Of a stretch of DNA of 64,000 nucleotides, positions 37,012 to 50,346 are shown one piece after another. The notes beneath the pieces are model-generated. The model was not told where the DNA came from. It worked only from the letters and a program-made list of their open reading frames with translations, and did not search any database. A program made the position numbers and the translations under genes. The stretch is from Lepas anatifera. Its lineage: Eukaryota > Arthropoda > Thecostraca > Lepadidae. The number at the start of each line of letters is the position of its first letter. The stretch's first letter is position 1. The stretch covers positions 4,292,501-4,356,500 of the forward strand of contig JAOTON010001038.1 of assembly GCA_034440635.1 (NCBI GenBank), given 5' to 3'.

Positions 37012-39294
37012 ACAAGCCGTGAGTCGGCTATTTCGCGTCGAAACAACTGCACGCCCGACGCCGTAGCTCGCGCGTGTGTACGCACGGGCACGGAACCGAC
37101 GTCTGCGCCCTTTAAAAACTGATTTCCTTCTTCTCCTTCGCTCTCCTGATGCCTTTTTCATATTGCCAGGCTCATCAGGTCCGTCAAGTCGCCCGTTGGA
37201 AGTATGAAAATTGAGGACCTTCGCGTATCCGTGTTTCAGCGCCTGAAGTTGTTTTCGAGAGGCTTCCTGCAGCCAGTGCCCTGTTTAGAAGACAAATTGT
37301 ACGCTGTTTATCTCACTTTATCGGCCCGCGGAGGGGGCTGCCACAACGGACTGGGTGGCGAAACACTCACCGTATATTAAGCAAGCAAACATTTTTCATT
37401 TCGCAACACCGGCTTATCTACAGCGAAAGAGGAGGGTATTTACATGCCTAACCCATCCAAATTCGCCAGTCATCCTGACAGTAGCGGCGAAAGGTTCGGA
37501 TTTAAGGGGAGGGGATAAGGGGAACCTTGGCTTTTCCATTGATTTATTCTCTGTCAACACCATATACTGAGCGTTAAAATTTCTGACTTAAAGGGGGAGG
37601 GGCGGTGGCCCCCGTCTCACCGCCTATGCAAACCTACCTACCTACTTTCTGATATCCAGATATTTACAAGTATGTACATCATGGTTAATGCAAACATAAA
37701 ATGATCATTCTCGTTCGCTGAAATTGATGATAACTGTATCTAAACAAAGCCTGCAGGTTCAAGCTAGGCGATTAAAATGTAACAAAATAATTCCGTACTA
37801 ATTTCGCGTCACGCTCCATCGGTTTCAGCTTGGTGCTTACCCCCTTTCTTGTGTCTACCAAGATCACGTGTGCACATTTTCCAGTTGTTGTGAAGGGATT
37901 CAGGCCCGTCTCAGCTGCTGGTTGCATCCCTGCACGGGCCGGGCCGGGGCGGGCTGCTGGGCGGCGCCATTAATATACGGGCGGCTAGGGCGGCGCGGTG
38001 GCGGGCGGGCCCGGCCAGCTCACACCCGCACGGTGCTGCCGCCTAGCGGGAGAACGTCACAGTGATCGATGGACGGCCGAGCGTGAATCGTGGGTTTATG
38101 TCTAATTGCCGGCCAGCCTTGGACGCGCCGTAACTAACGTTAATTGATCAAAATGGTCATGGGTGATGGCCGTCGCGACTGTTTGTTCAGCTGTGGCTGG
38201 GTGGTGGTCGGTGGCGTCGCGGCGGCGCCAGCGGCGGGTCCACCGTCCGGTACTGATGGCAGAGAGCTGCTCAACTAAATACATCAAACTCGCGATGGTT
38301 TGACGCTGATTTCTTCTGCAGACTGCCCATGGCTGATCATCGGAGACCGTTGTCTGGGGCCGCCGGCTGCAATGCACAACGAACATCATAACCCGATCTT
38401 GTCCACAGAGAGCTTGAAACGGTCCAATCATGACCGCAGAATGTCTCGATTTGTACGTCGCCACGCTCCACGTGTCCGACGACATCAGCGTACATCCAGC
38501 AGGTAAGTATCTGCCCGGGGGACGGCGACGACTGTTACTGCCGCCCAGCGCCGCCAGCGGCCCGGTATAAACCAGACGCCGACCCGCCGCCTGACAGGCC
38601 TCACACGATTCCAGCAGCTGACCGGGCTCCGTCTCCGGCGACGCGTCGCCTCTCACATCAAGCTTTAATCGTCAGCGCGGCGACACTGCCGGCGCTCTCT
38701 CTCGTCGTGCCGTCCACCATCAAATATGCAGCGGCGTCGGCGGCGCCGGCCCGGCAATTACACCAGGTCGCGCTCGTCGTCGCCGACGGTAATTAATCGC
38801 GTTAACTCGCCGCCACTGTCGCCGGCCGGCCGCCGCGCCGGTTATTCAATTTGGTCGGCTGTAGATTGCTTGCGCCGAGTCGACACACCAGCTCGGAGGC
38901 CAACTCTTTCTCTGACCTGCGCTGGGTACAGGACGCTCAGTCGGCCTAGCTTGGCGACAGATGTCCGTGGTCTGAGCAGTCTTACTGTCTGAAGCAAATT
39001 TAAATATAGGGTTTGTTTGTTACATATCAAGGCTATAAGGTCATTTTCTGACGAATATCAAAGCAGGCCTCACGTCATCAATTTTGAGAGATGTCTCTGA
39101 GCCGGCCAATAGAGCTTTTGCAATTGTCATACAAAAGACAGGGGCTCTAAAATTCGCCTTAAATTAGTGGTCTTTAGTCAATTTAGTCATCATTCTATTG
39201 CTTACGCATTAATTCAATACACCGAACCATACGCATACATGCAAAATTATCCGACTAGATTATACGTACTAAAATAATCAGCAGAATGTTACGC

Positions 39295-39409
39295 CATAGG
39301 TGGGTCCAGCAGGGGGCAGGGCGCAGAGGCGCTGTGCCCAGACGCCAAGCGAGTCCATCGCTAGAGGGGATACCTGCCCCTCTTCCCCTTCCCCCTGGAC
39401 CCGCCTATG
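39295..39409. mobile_element. hAT-type MITE, CATAGGCGG family, 115 bp
   Basis: The ends read CATAGGTGGGTCCAG and (reverse complement of the right end) CATAGGCGGGTCCAG, one mismatch in 15. The flanking octamers TGTTACGC (39287-39294) and CGCTACAT (39410-39417) agree at only four positions, and all four differences are transitions. That is compatible with, but does not prove, a decayed duplication. The interior is non-coding. Confidence 0.68.
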
Positions 39410-39417
39410 CGCTACAT

Positions 39418-42400
39418 TGAACCAGCGCTGCATCCGCATTTTAGAGACTGTGGCAGATCAGCTCGGGACCCTGCACTGCGGCGCAGTATGCGTCACAGCG
39501 CGGGGGACTGCGTGACGAACAGGTGGCCAGCACCAGCCGCTGGTAAGCCGCGCTGTCCAGCCGCGTCCGCGCACGTCGCGCACAAACAACGGCGGCAACA
39601 GCGCCGCGGATATAATCAATTAGAAACCGCGTCCAAAGGCTGCAGGCTGGGCTTCAGCCGGCTTCGACCTTCATCTTAATCCTTCTATTTACGGATTTTT
39701 TTGCCGAGCGCCATAATTAAAACGGCGCTGGTACCGGCCCCAGCAGCGGCCCTTTATGCCAGGTGTCGCCTGAGACGGCAGCAGCCAGACCGTTGCCATG
39801 GCGACACATTGTTCAAAACCAGTTAGATCGCGGCAGAAGTGTCGCGATGGGCGGCATCGGTCGCAGAGCGCGGAGCGGTGAATGGGTCGCGACGGCATTG
39901 TCGCCGCCGCCGCGGAGGCTCCGGCCGCGGACCACCGCCGCCAGATGAATATGAATTTCACACCGCGCTGAATTTCCGACCGAAATCAGGAGATTTATGT
40001 GGTGTTTTCACGCAATTTCACCGGGCTCGGCCCGGCCTTTTGTCACAGCGCCGGTCGTAATTTCCAATTCTAAGGGGTTTGCCCCAATGAATGGCGCATC
40101 GGCGGGCCGTCGCCGTCGATGACGCATGACCGTCATTAGACGCGCTACAGAAGCTGCGCTATCAGCCCCAGATATGCAAACCATCAGCTGGAGCTCTGCT
40201 CTCTGTCCTGAGGCCATCAGCGCCATGTCCTGTGCCCTGTCCCCCATAAAACAGCCGCCCCCCGCTACTGGCGCCGCCACCGGCAGCTAGTACTGTTCAC
40301 AGCATCCGAGTATCTTCTGGAGAGGAATATGCTTCAGCCGCTCAACACTGTTACGCAGCACAGGCGAATCCAGAGGGTATGAGATTATACGTGCCGCTCC
40401 CCAATCGAACACTCTGCACCCCCACAATGGACCCTGACAGCGTCCCAAAATGTCGCTTCTCATCCCCTATCCAAGGATGCAAGCACTCTGGCGTCAATGC
40501 GATGCGATTTGGAGCCCCCTAAGAAATGGAATACGTTTGACTTCAAAGGCACCTCGTCATTAAAGTTCCGCCTCCCCACCCGATTGGAAATCCTTGATCC
40601 GGCTGCGACATGGTGAAGACCATAAAATTCCCGAGTCGAACACAATACTGCTCTGCTTATGTCAAAGACAAAACCCATCCTGAAAAGACTGCCTTGTTTG
40701 TATACTTCTTTCAGTTTATGTTTTTCCTACAATTCCTCGTGTTCATCTGCGATTTTCCTAGATTTTCCATACAGAGTCAATTTTCCAGAAGTACACAACA
40801 AACGTCTTTAGGAAGACGCGGCCAGATCGTTGACTCTAACTTCCTGGTATACAGCCATGCGTGATCGGCTGACCTCTATTCACCACTCATACCAGCCAAC
40901 GCAAATGGGCGAGACAAGTGCCTCACAGAAAACTATTCAATATACATCTTATGGATCTCAACTGGTAAATATTTTCTAGAGGCAAATAATCCAAGTAGAG
41001 TCACTACAGAAAGAGACGCGCAGAAATGTTGTTAATAAACAACGACAAAAATGAGCGATATCAGGCTAGGCAGCCTGGGGAGCTGCTAAAAAATATTTTC
41101 ATCCAGTCTATAATTTTCGCCCAGGCACCAACTAACGCGGCCTTTCACAAAACACTGGCAATACTATCGACCAGTTATCAGCCAATAAAACCGACAGTAC
41201 AGACGCTCGTGAACGGCAACAAACGTCATTTCATTTAAAGCAGGTGTGACCAACGTTTTGAAAAGCTGTCCCCGTTCACGTCCCCAGACCTTCGCAACGG
41301 GCGACAAATCAACTCGTTAAGAGTTCCGTGTCTGTGCCCTCAGAAAAGTCTCAAAATCACACATGATCTTCCTTTTTAAAGCAGACCATCGGATTCGCTC
41401 CCGGCTTTCGGCGCACTCAATGCAGCGACTTTAACCTGGAATCAGCGCTCCGTCGCTGCAGTTTATTTTTCGCATCACATTTAAGCCGGGGCTCGACGCC
41501 GCCCGCCCGGCCAGCGAGCTAGTTAGAATTGGAACTCTCCCGATGCCCATTCGCGTAATAAGACTGGAAAATAAAAAGCCGAGGCGACGGCGGATGTTTT
41601 TGCGGCGCAGCGACAGCCGTGGCGCGGCCTATATGAATGCGGCATTAGTGGTGGACCGGCTATAATCCGCGGCGCGGCCGCAGCAGCGGCAGCGGGCATT
41701 ATACACATTGTCGGCGAACGCGTGTTCTGACTTATGCCACCGGCAGGCACTTCGGTGGGAGAGCAGCCGCCAAAAACACAGCTGATTCGGTAATCCCGGC
41801 AGCGAGATTGAACGGCGCCTTTTATTCGCGCCATTTTGAGAAACAGATTACAAAGTCATCAGCACTGCGCCGACTGGAAATTCCACTTTAAATGAAGGCG
41901 GCTGCGCCGGCGGGCATATTTGAAAGCTAAGCATGGCTGCTGACATAAAGAGTCGATTGAGCACACTGAAATGGCGCCGGCCAGCTTCCCAGTAATCCTG
42001 GCATTATGATCCGGCGAAATAACACTGCCATCGCTCAGAAATTGAGTTGCAACTAGGGAAGACGGGCGTGGCGCCGGCAGCACTGTCTGGGGCCCGCCGG
42101 CCCACCGCTGCCAGAGAAATGTACTCAGTTCTGGAAGCATTTAGTGCCTGCACCAGACTGTAGAAAATTCTAACAGGATAGAAACCATATCCTGCGCAGC
42201 AAGCCAATGAAGTAGACCTATTAAATGCCGTCACTCAGAAACTGAGTTGCAGCTAGTGAATATCGGAATATAGCTATGAGCTTTCATAAACAAGTTTCGA
42301 CCATTGAACTCAAAGTCAATAAAGAAGGAATAAGATATTTATTTAAGATAAGGAACGGTGCTAGTATCCATGTAAGTGCAAAAGCGTGGATGTTTACGGA

Positions 42401-42509
42401 AAAGGCGTGTATATAGGACAGAAGTAATACGGTGCCGTCAACTATCATACATGATATTTCCGCAGCTGCACAGCGGCCGTCTTTTATATGTTATTATTGG
42501 CCGCAGTAA
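39418..42509. other. GC/AT mosaic without a supportable gene
   Basis: No coding exon is recognised. Segments at about 39690-39960 and 41590-41920 mix GC-rich DNA with short TATATGAATG, GCATTA and TTTTATTCGCGCC motifs. They may be regulatory, judged only by texture. Confidence 0.35.
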
Positions 42510-42517
42510 CAGCTGGC

Positions 42518-42753
42518 CATAAGTGTCGCTACCGGCAAAAAAGTGGGGGGGGGCAGCCAAACTTCAACATGATGCTGACAGAAAACTTTCAACGTCAGGA
42601 CCAAAAACTGTTCGAATTTGGGTTCTTCGTTGCCTCCCGCAGCGGCTGGATATAAGAATGCCCGGTTTTCTCTCATTTTGACTGAGATAAGGAAATGTTT
42701 GGCCAAAAAGTGGGGGGGGCAGGCCCCCTGGCCCCCCCTTTCTGACACGTATG
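42518..42753 (+). mobile_element. hAT-type MITE, CATAMGYGTCR family, copy 1
   Basis: The left end reads CATAAGTGTCGCTACCGG and the reverse complement of the right end reads CATACGTGTCAGAAAGG. The octamer CAGCTGGC lies on both sides (42510-42517 and 42754-42761), an exact 8-bp duplication. The 236-bp interior matches the reverse complement of 55315-55537 almost throughout, including AACTTCAAC-TGATGCTGACA and GGATATAAGAATG-CCGG. Neither copy has a usable open frame, so this is a non-autonomous family. I assign hAT from the duplication length; the TIR sequence is not one I recognise. Confidence 0.88.
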
Positions 42754-42946
42754 CAGCTGGCAATATATAGCGGTTTATGATAAAAAGGCAATACAAGTTA
42801 TTTTGGTGGAACATATCCTTGTGGCTGCGTTGTGAAACTCTTGTACTGTCAAACCGATCATGTCGGCTTGATTTTGTTACCAAGCTTAACGATAGTATTG
42901 TATTTAAAGAATCCTCGAACTTCAGAAGGAACGTGCGATAAATGGA

Positions 42947-42959
42947 GGGGGGGGGGGGG

Positions 42960-43024
<65 letters not shown>
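42947..43024. repeat. G16 run followed by (TG)n microsatellite
   Basis: Sixteen consecutive Gs (42947-42962) run straight into about 31 TG repeats (42963-43024). The G-run could support quadruplex formation and the TG run Z-DNA. Confidence 0.95.
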
Positions 43025-43028
<4 letters not shown>

Positions 43029-44200
43029 GATCTCGAAAACGTAATTTTATATACAATATCACATGCCAAGACTTATAAAAATATGCATGGAGGTTGAATG
43101 ATGCATTTTAGAGCCTCGATGACAGTCTTCAGGCCTGAGTTGTGCCCGATTTGCGACATTTGTTTAAATTGTCCTCATATGAACTGTTTTTGTTTACTTA
43201 GCCGACAAGGTGATGAAATTATTCTGTCATACGAGGACTTCAAGAAAGCCGTCTTAAATTCCTAGAATTCTGGCAAATATGCGAGGAAGTCAGATGGGAA
43301 GGGCAAAAACATATGCACCCGTTTTAACAGGGAGGGTACATTTACCCTAAGGCAACAGGCTCACATATAAAACCATTCCTACTAGGAGAAAAAAATAATA
43401 ACGCTTTTCCTGAAACTATTTGCAATCACTCATGATGCAAAGTTGAAATCCAAAACATGCCACAATTATTGGTGCTGAAACATGACAAATGGGAACATAT
43501 AAAATGTAATGGGACTTGGGCATGGATTGACTAGTGCTTCCCGGCTGTGTTTTTGCCAACATTCAGCCTGGCTTACTAGCACATGTGAAGGGTTTTAGAG
43601 CTGCTGGTAATATTCAATTACAGACTTAATTTAACTTGATTAAATGGAAATTTTTAATAGTTCAATACTAACCATGTCGAGTACTGTCTACATCTGTTTG
43701 GGACCAGAAGGGGTTACGAAGTGATGAATTACCTATTCAAAACTGGATGCTAAAACACTGGAGCGAAAGTCACATCCCTGGTAAAGCGTATCCACCCACC
43801 AAGCTCCGTTGAAGACTACCGCTCCTTATAATATATCGTACCAAGTTGGCCGTATCAGCTCCAGCCTTGCTTGAAATGTCATTATCATGAACGGGTTTTA
43901 AAAAGAAAGTGACTCTCCCCTCTCCCGCTAAAATGAGACGATTTTGTCAGTGGATTCAATGGCCTAAGCAACTAAACAATATTCGGTCCAAAGATGGTGG
44001 GACGGCTTTCGGTCAGCAGGACAAACACAGGAGTTCTGATTCCACGCATCAATTCATCTCTTTCACCCTAACAGGAATGATGACGCAATTCTACACCAAC
44101 AATGACAGTCAACAAAAAACATGTGCGAAATAGGAAGGAAGACCCGTCAAGATCCCCGAACCATAGGCTTGAAAAACAGGGATGGGGAGATGTGTCCCTC
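43025..44200. other. AT-rich non-coding stretch
   Basis: I see no gene or repeat between the TG microsatellite and the 21-bp minisatellite. Confidence 0.5.
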
Positions 44201-44803
44201 AGCAGGCAAACCAGGGCACACAGCAGGAGAACCAGGGCACAATGCAGGCAAACCAGGGCACAAAGCAGGCAAACCAGGGTACAAAGCAGAACCAGGGCAC
44301 AAAGCAGGAGAACCAGGGCACAAAGCGGGTGAACCAGGGCACAAAGTGGGTGAACCAGGGCACAAAGCAGGAGAACCAGGGCACAAAGCAGGAGAACCAG
44401 AGCACAATGCGGGTGAACCAGGGCACAAAGCGGGCGAACCAGGGCACAAAACGGGTGAACCAGGGCACAAAGCGGGTGAACCAGGGCACAAAGCGGGTGA
44501 ACTAGGGCACAAAGCAGGGGAACTAGGGCACAAAGCGGGTGAACCAGGGCACAAAGCGAGTGAACCAGGGCACAAAGCGGGTGAACTAGGGCACAAAGCA
44601 TGGGAACTAGGGCACAAAGCGGGTGAACCAGGGCACAAAGCGGGTGAACCAGGGCACAAAACGGGAAAACCAGAGCACAAAGCGGGTAAAACAGGGCACA
44701 AAGCGGGTGAACTAGGGCAGAAAGCGGGTGAACTAGGGCAGAAAGCGGATAGACCAGGGCACAAAGCGGGCGAACCAGGGCAGAAAGCGGGCAAACCAGG
44801 GCT
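44201..44803. repeat. 21-bp minisatellite
   Basis: About 29 units of GGGCACAAAGCGGGTGAACC plus A, with mostly single-base variants. The period is seven codons, so long frames are open on both strands (plus 44121-44843, Glu-Pro-Gly-His-Lys-Ala-Gly repeats; minus 44068-44862). No splice signals, start context or conserved flank support a real protein. Confidence 0.95.
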
Positions 44804-47800
44804 GGCGAAAAAGGGACCAAATGCATTCTCAGTGCGAAAATAACTCTTTTTACCCTATGCATTTATTTCTCCTTAGAGCAGTTGGGCTCATTTAAATGGC
44901 TCATATATAGTGTATAGGAGCCTCATATGCCGTTAGTCGGGGTGTGAGGATTAACTCGGTCCCACGTCAGACCGAGCATGCGCAAGTGCATGGGAAAGGA
45001 GTGAGAATCGTTCACTCATGGTAAATTGAGCTTAAGTTTACGGTGCGGATCTAAGCTAATCCGCAAGCAGGACAGCACTTACAGAGCAAGCACGGCGGTC
45101 TCACAAAAATATTCGGCGCTCGACCGGTTCTAGCCTTTTCTAATTCTTACCAACGTGGATCCACACAAATATTCCAAAGTTGGTTACAAACGTACTGCTT
45201 TGATACTGCGTTCCCTGACTGGCATTTGGTATTGGTTCCACCTTCTACCCCCCCTCCCCGTTGCCGCCAGGCCAGAGTGCAAACCCCTCCCCCCGCCCGG
45301 CGCCCATCCGGTAAAAAGCCATCACGACACAGCTGCCCTGAGCCCACAGCGATGCAGAAAGTCTCAGTTGGAGCGTGCGCATCGCTTTCCCGCAGCAATA
45401 AGACACGTCAGAAATAATGACCCAGACACATCTTCGAAACATAGGTCACAGCAAACATCATCATTGAGTTTCTATAGCATGCTGATCTGTTCAAAACTTT
45501 TGGCCAGCATTAATTGTACCGGCCTGAATAACAAGTCAGCCCAAAGTCGATTCCAACGCCAAAATGAGTCAGCTGGCATGTAATACGCAACTGAGCAGAA
45601 CTTCAGTACTTCCACAGAAATAAAAAAACAGTTATGAGATGGCAGCAGCCGCTACCAAAAACGTACATGGTCTCATCACATCATGTCTGCAACTGCGCTC
45701 AACTCTGGGGGTCAAATTTATCCGAGGAAATATACGCATTAAATCCGCAAAATATTATCTTAAACATTCAAAATTCAAATCTTATAGCTTCGTCTGCCTC
45801 AAATACTGCCAGCTATCTTGACTATGAAGTTGACATCAACTGCAGACAAGAAGCTACGAGCAGGACACGTAAGGAGCGGCACAATACAGCTTCCTGAACA
45901 GACACCGACCACCTACATCAACGCTAAGCCGCCACTAAGCCTAGTCGCTTTCATCAGCACAGTCACCGCTGAGAGCTAGGCCGCGCTGAAAGACTGGCTT
46001 CTTAAAATGGAGCACGGTCGGATCAAAAGATTACCCGATGGTGGCAATAACTTCTAAAAGAGAGCACTACTCGTGCCGTTTGAAGCAGCTATTACAATCA
46101 ACTTCTTGGTGCGCTCAACAGACTATTGAGTGAGCTCTATGAGGCAGGAAATGTCTTTTTGGTCAACCTGCATTAAAGCTGTTCCTTCATTCAAGCTATT
46201 TTCAGGTGTTTTATTTCAATATTCTTCATCGAAATCAAAGAAAAAGAGTCAATAACAAAGCTTAGAAAGCCGGCACCAGAGAGATTCCGTCACAGCTGAA
46301 ATGAAATACCCGTCAGTCTAGCCATCAAGTGGTCAATTGTAGCAGGGCGCCTGGGGCGCAGGTTCTCCGTGGCTGACCTCATCCGCCCCTAACCGTCATC
46401 GACCCACGGCTCACGCGCCACCAACAAGAAATGCCCCACTAAATGTCAGTAATTATAAGTCGGATGGACTTTTGCGTGTAAACACAGGCCTCACAGCGCG
46501 GCCCGCTCAATTATCAGCAGAAATTACAAGTGTTTCGGCCTGGTTGGACCATTACCCAGGCCAGAATAAATATAGAGGGGGTGCAGGCCTACACGGTCCA
46601 TTGTTCTTTGCCAATAAATATCGTGGTTCAGGTCTGACGAGAGCGGTGACGAGACCTGTCACGGATGACGCCCGCACCGTCGTCTCAGTCCATCAGGAAC
46701 ACCCAGAAAAGAACACCGCGTCTCAACTGCACGGTGTTCGTGCCAGAGCATTCAGCACTGCCGTTTGCGAGGTGGATCCGTGAATGATGGAGCTTCAATG
46801 GGCTGCTGGACCCCGCTCGGCCATACACGGCCCAAGTTCTCACGCGCCGCAGCCGTCGGAAACATTTACATAAACTGGCGGATCCCCTTTCCAGTATTGT
46901 GTGCAGGCGCGGCAATCGCGGCGCCCGGCCGAGACGAGACAATACCGGCGCACTGTTTCTCACGGCAGCCGCCGCACGAGACAAAGCGACGCGGCCGCCG
47001 CGGCGCGCCATTCAGTGTCGCCGACGCCGGAGCATCCGATCGCGTCGCCGCCCCACCCCGCGCAGCCGATTCAAGGGTCATTAAATGATTCAAAATATGG
47101 TTCAGCCGGGAAGAAAACAGATCGCTGGGGCACTGAGCGGGGAGGTGCAGAAGAAGAGACGAGTGATGGATGCCTACGCGACAAACAGGGCCGGTCAGCG
47201 GCGGACCTGACCCAGCGGCAGAACTGGCGCGGTGACAGACCTGACGCAGAGGCGACGAGCGTGGCTCCAATCTGCACCGTCATTGCCGCATTAGACCGGA
47301 CCGCTACTGTGCACTGACCCATCTGTCAGCGCGCTCCATGGACGCAAGAGCCAAACAGCGTCCAATGGCGACGCCGGAAGGAGCCGCGAAATGCAGCAGC
47401 TTGGCCGCCAGCTCCTCCTCTCCTCTCTACCTGTTCCTCTCCTGCTCTTCTCTCCTTGCTCTCCTCTCCAGCGTGACTTTCGTCCTGGCAGGACCATCTT
47501 TGAACATAAACAAAGCTCTTTCCACCAGGGTTGCAAAGCCTGGTGTGCACCATCTGTAGAGACATCAGCGTCTCCGAGCTGGTCGCCTGCAGCGGCACCC
47601 TCTCTTCTCAGTCTCTCCTCTCGAGACCACCGCGGTCGCTCAGGACGCGCCTGTTTAACGTATTGATTCCCGGCTCCCCTCGCACCGCCGCCACTCTTTG
47701 CCGACGCACTTTAGGCGGCGACGCGCGAGAGCCTCTAATTCGCAGCCGAACGCCGCGGCGTTTACCCCTTTTTAATCAAGGAGGCACACAGTGGAGACGT

Positions 47801-50143
47801 GCTCCCCCGGCGCTTCTCGCCGCAGCATCGATCGCCGCTGATAATTTCGCTTTGAGAAGCCATCAAAAGGCCGACGCTGGCGACGACGACGCCGACGACG
47901 CCGAGACGGCCTGAAGGGGTGACACCGAGCGCAAAAAATACTCGGCTAAAACGGCGGTGTTTTGTTTTGCGCAGGCGACGGCGCGCTCGCTCCCGCTCCT
48001 TCCAGCTGCTGCGTTAAGCGGGACATAATGGTTCCAGGGCAGGGTTTGGTGGCGGGCGTTTGTTCCCGGGGCGCGCTGCGGTAACAATGCCGGATGGTGT
48101 CCAATTGTCACCGAAACACCAGGCCCCGCAGGAGCGGCTGATTTACTGCACCGGCCCGCCTCCCGATGCCACGCAAGCGAGCAAGGCCAGACCCTCCATT
48201 GATGCCCGCCGCACGCTGAAGACAGCCTGGCGCAGCCTGAGCATGGACGGGTGAACCGTCTCGGAGGCACAGAACTGCACCCGGCTGCAGTCCGACCGGC
48301 TGACAGCTTCGGACGAGACACAGAACTGGCGCGTCATAACGTCACGCTTTACAAGGCGCGCTGGCCGGGCGGGCAGCCGACTATACTGGAGCGGGTACCG
48401 ACTCCGCAGAGGCGCTACCGGTGTTGGGTCGACACACATCCTGGACAGGGTGGCACTCACTGCGTCGGCCCGCCGTTTGTTTGGAAAACAAGCCGTCTCG
48501 CGCCAGCGGCGGCGGGAATGCGGCAGCCGCGCCGCGGCCGACGCGCAGCCTCTGTGCGAAACCGCCGCACCGGAAAGATCGCTCATTGGAAAGGTGAACG
48601 GTGACGGTGCATCCGCAGCCGCACTATTTCCCACACAAAAATGGAGCTCTCCAGACGAACCAACATTCCGATAGAGCAGCAAACAGGTTAAGACTTGGAA
48701 AATACTTCTTTCTAGTATTGTCGTGATTCAAGTTTGTCGATAGAGCACAGCCCAACTGCGGAGGGAGGAGCCGGAAGGCTCACTAAAATTCACCATCGCT
48801 CCCTCCGGCCGAGTTCCGGCGCGCGCAGGCGACCGCCCGTCGTTCTTCAAAACACCGGCACGGCATTCAATAGTCTTAGAGGGTTGAAGCGGGCGACCCT
48901 GCTGAATAGAATTAATTGAACTTCCATCAATATGCTTTCAGGCGGCGGGCGGCGGCGGATCGGCAGCGACGGCGACCAATCGCGTCTCAGCACGGCTCGC
49001 GTGCGACGGCCGGGCAGCGCGCCGAGCTTCCGGCGCAGCCGCCAACTTATGATGAGTTTTCCCGGCATGAATATCGGCGCCGTCGGCTAAATCTTTGTCG
49101 GCCGGCAGCAGCGCCGCCTCAAGCCTTCAGCGCGCCAGCATTCACCGGCAATAGCGTCAATTAGTGAGATGATATGCCCGGCAGACGGCGGCAGTGCTGC
49201 ATCGATCCGGGGTCTGCTGAGAGGGGGCACTGCCCCGCCCCGACCCCGCCTCAGCCCGGCTCCAATGCTTTTAGGAATATTTTTTTATTCGCTGGCTTTC
49301 GCCTGCCTTGAAAAGGCTGGCCTTTCTTTGTCACGCACCACTCTTTCATCCACTCTTCCCTTCAGTCTCCGGATTTGATTATGAATTCCGGGAAGTTTTT
49401 GATTGCAACATTTTCGGCGCAGCATTTTCCAGCGACAGCGAAATTCCCCGACGGTCTCCTTCGGAATCAGAATGGCAAGTCACGAGGAGTGTCAATTCCA
49501 TAGTCAGACACACACGCTACTGGGAGCGGAAAATGCATTTCTTTCGCACAGACTTCCACAGGTCCTGCCACTTGAACTGTCACTTAAATTATTTAAGAAA
49601 TTATTTAAGTTACATACTTCCTTCGCGTTCTCTGTCTCCATCGCATCATCCGTTGCTTGCATTTTATGGCAGAAAGCTAAGAAAACTTATTAGACAGAGA
49701 AGTATGTCCACAAAAGCCGCTGCGGCAGCCCTGTCGTCGTTGCGCAGCACGGCTGAGAGCAGCGCAGACGACGGGGACAGTGAGGGACGGCGCGGAATTT
49801 AATTGGCGACTGCCGACACCTGGTCCCAGGCAGCGCAGGCCGCCCGCCTCCTCCCTGATCAATATGAATGTCGAGCAGCAGCGGCGCCGTTTCAGCGATG
49901 CAGCCCGTCGTCAGCGGCGAGGGCGTTGCCGCTCTCGGATAAATCCACGGCCGCCGCCGCCGACAGCACCGCCGCACACAAGCCCGGGCACGTACTTAAC
50001 GGCAGGATCGCCACTGGCAGCATTGTTGCGTTGACAGTTGCAGGATTCTATGTTGAAGAGCGAACTAGACGCGGTATGGATTGTACCGCGGAGTTTATTT
50101 AGCCTCCCTGAATGCAGAATAGGGTAAGTTTAGGCGTGATCTG
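44804..50143. other. Stretch without a supportable gene
   Basis: GC-rich islands at 46900-47300, 47640-48650 and 48950-49260 alternate with AT-rich DNA. No domain-bearing frame is visible. An exact 12-bp tandem duplication at 49586-49609 is listed separately. Confidence 0.45.
49586..49609. repeat. 12-bp tandem duplication AAATTATTTAAG
   Basis: Two exact copies of AAATTATTTAAG. With the preceding CACTT it forms the partial palindrome CTTAAATTATTTAAG. Core motifs resemble homeodomain (TAATT) and NK-type (CACTTAA) sites; function is unknown. Confidence 0.8.
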
Positions 50144-50151
50144 ACCACAGT

Positions 50152-50338
50152 CAGGGGCGCCGCCACGGAATTTTTGCAGGGGGAACGGACCCGGGCTGGT
50201 GCTAGCCGGGGAGGCGAGTTTTGAGCATATTCGGTACCTGACAACATAAATGAACATTGACCCAAAATTTTTGGGGGACGTCCCCCCTGGTTGGCCAACA
50301 GGGAGGACGCGTCCCCTCCCCCGCTTTCGGCGCCCATG
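50152..50338. mobile_element. hAT-type MITE, CAGGGGCGCC-ended
   Basis: The left end reads CAGGGGCGCCGCC and the reverse complement of the right end reads CATGGGCGCCGAA, an imperfect inverted repeat. Flanks ACCACAGT (50144-50151) and GCTACAGT (50339-50346) match at 6 of 8, both differences being transitions. The 187-bp interior contains the GGGGGACGTCCCCCC palindrome and no coding sequence. Confidence 0.68.
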
Positions 50339-50346
50339 GCTACAGT

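Larger units (their letters stand above)
34101..39286. other. Stretch without a supportable gene
   Basis: The longest non-repetitive open frame on the plus strand (34314-34811, 165 codons) encodes no domain I recognise and is probably chance. The sub-features at 35770 and 36966 are listed separately. The GC-rich zone at 37900-38900 again contains short ATTAAT cores. Confidence 0.45.

Noticed and set aside
37582..37628. Right-end-like MITE terminus (CACCGCCTATG)
   Set aside because: No matching left terminus or flanking duplication was found upstream.
38102..38656. 184-codon open frame on the minus strand
   Set aside because: Arg-rich, GC-driven, and no recognisable motif.
40359..40607. Possible further hAT MITE (CACAGGCGAATCC ... 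TTGATCCGGCTGCG)
   Set aside because: The ends pair at only about 11 of 16 positions, and the flanking octamers TTACGCAG and ACATGGTG do not match.
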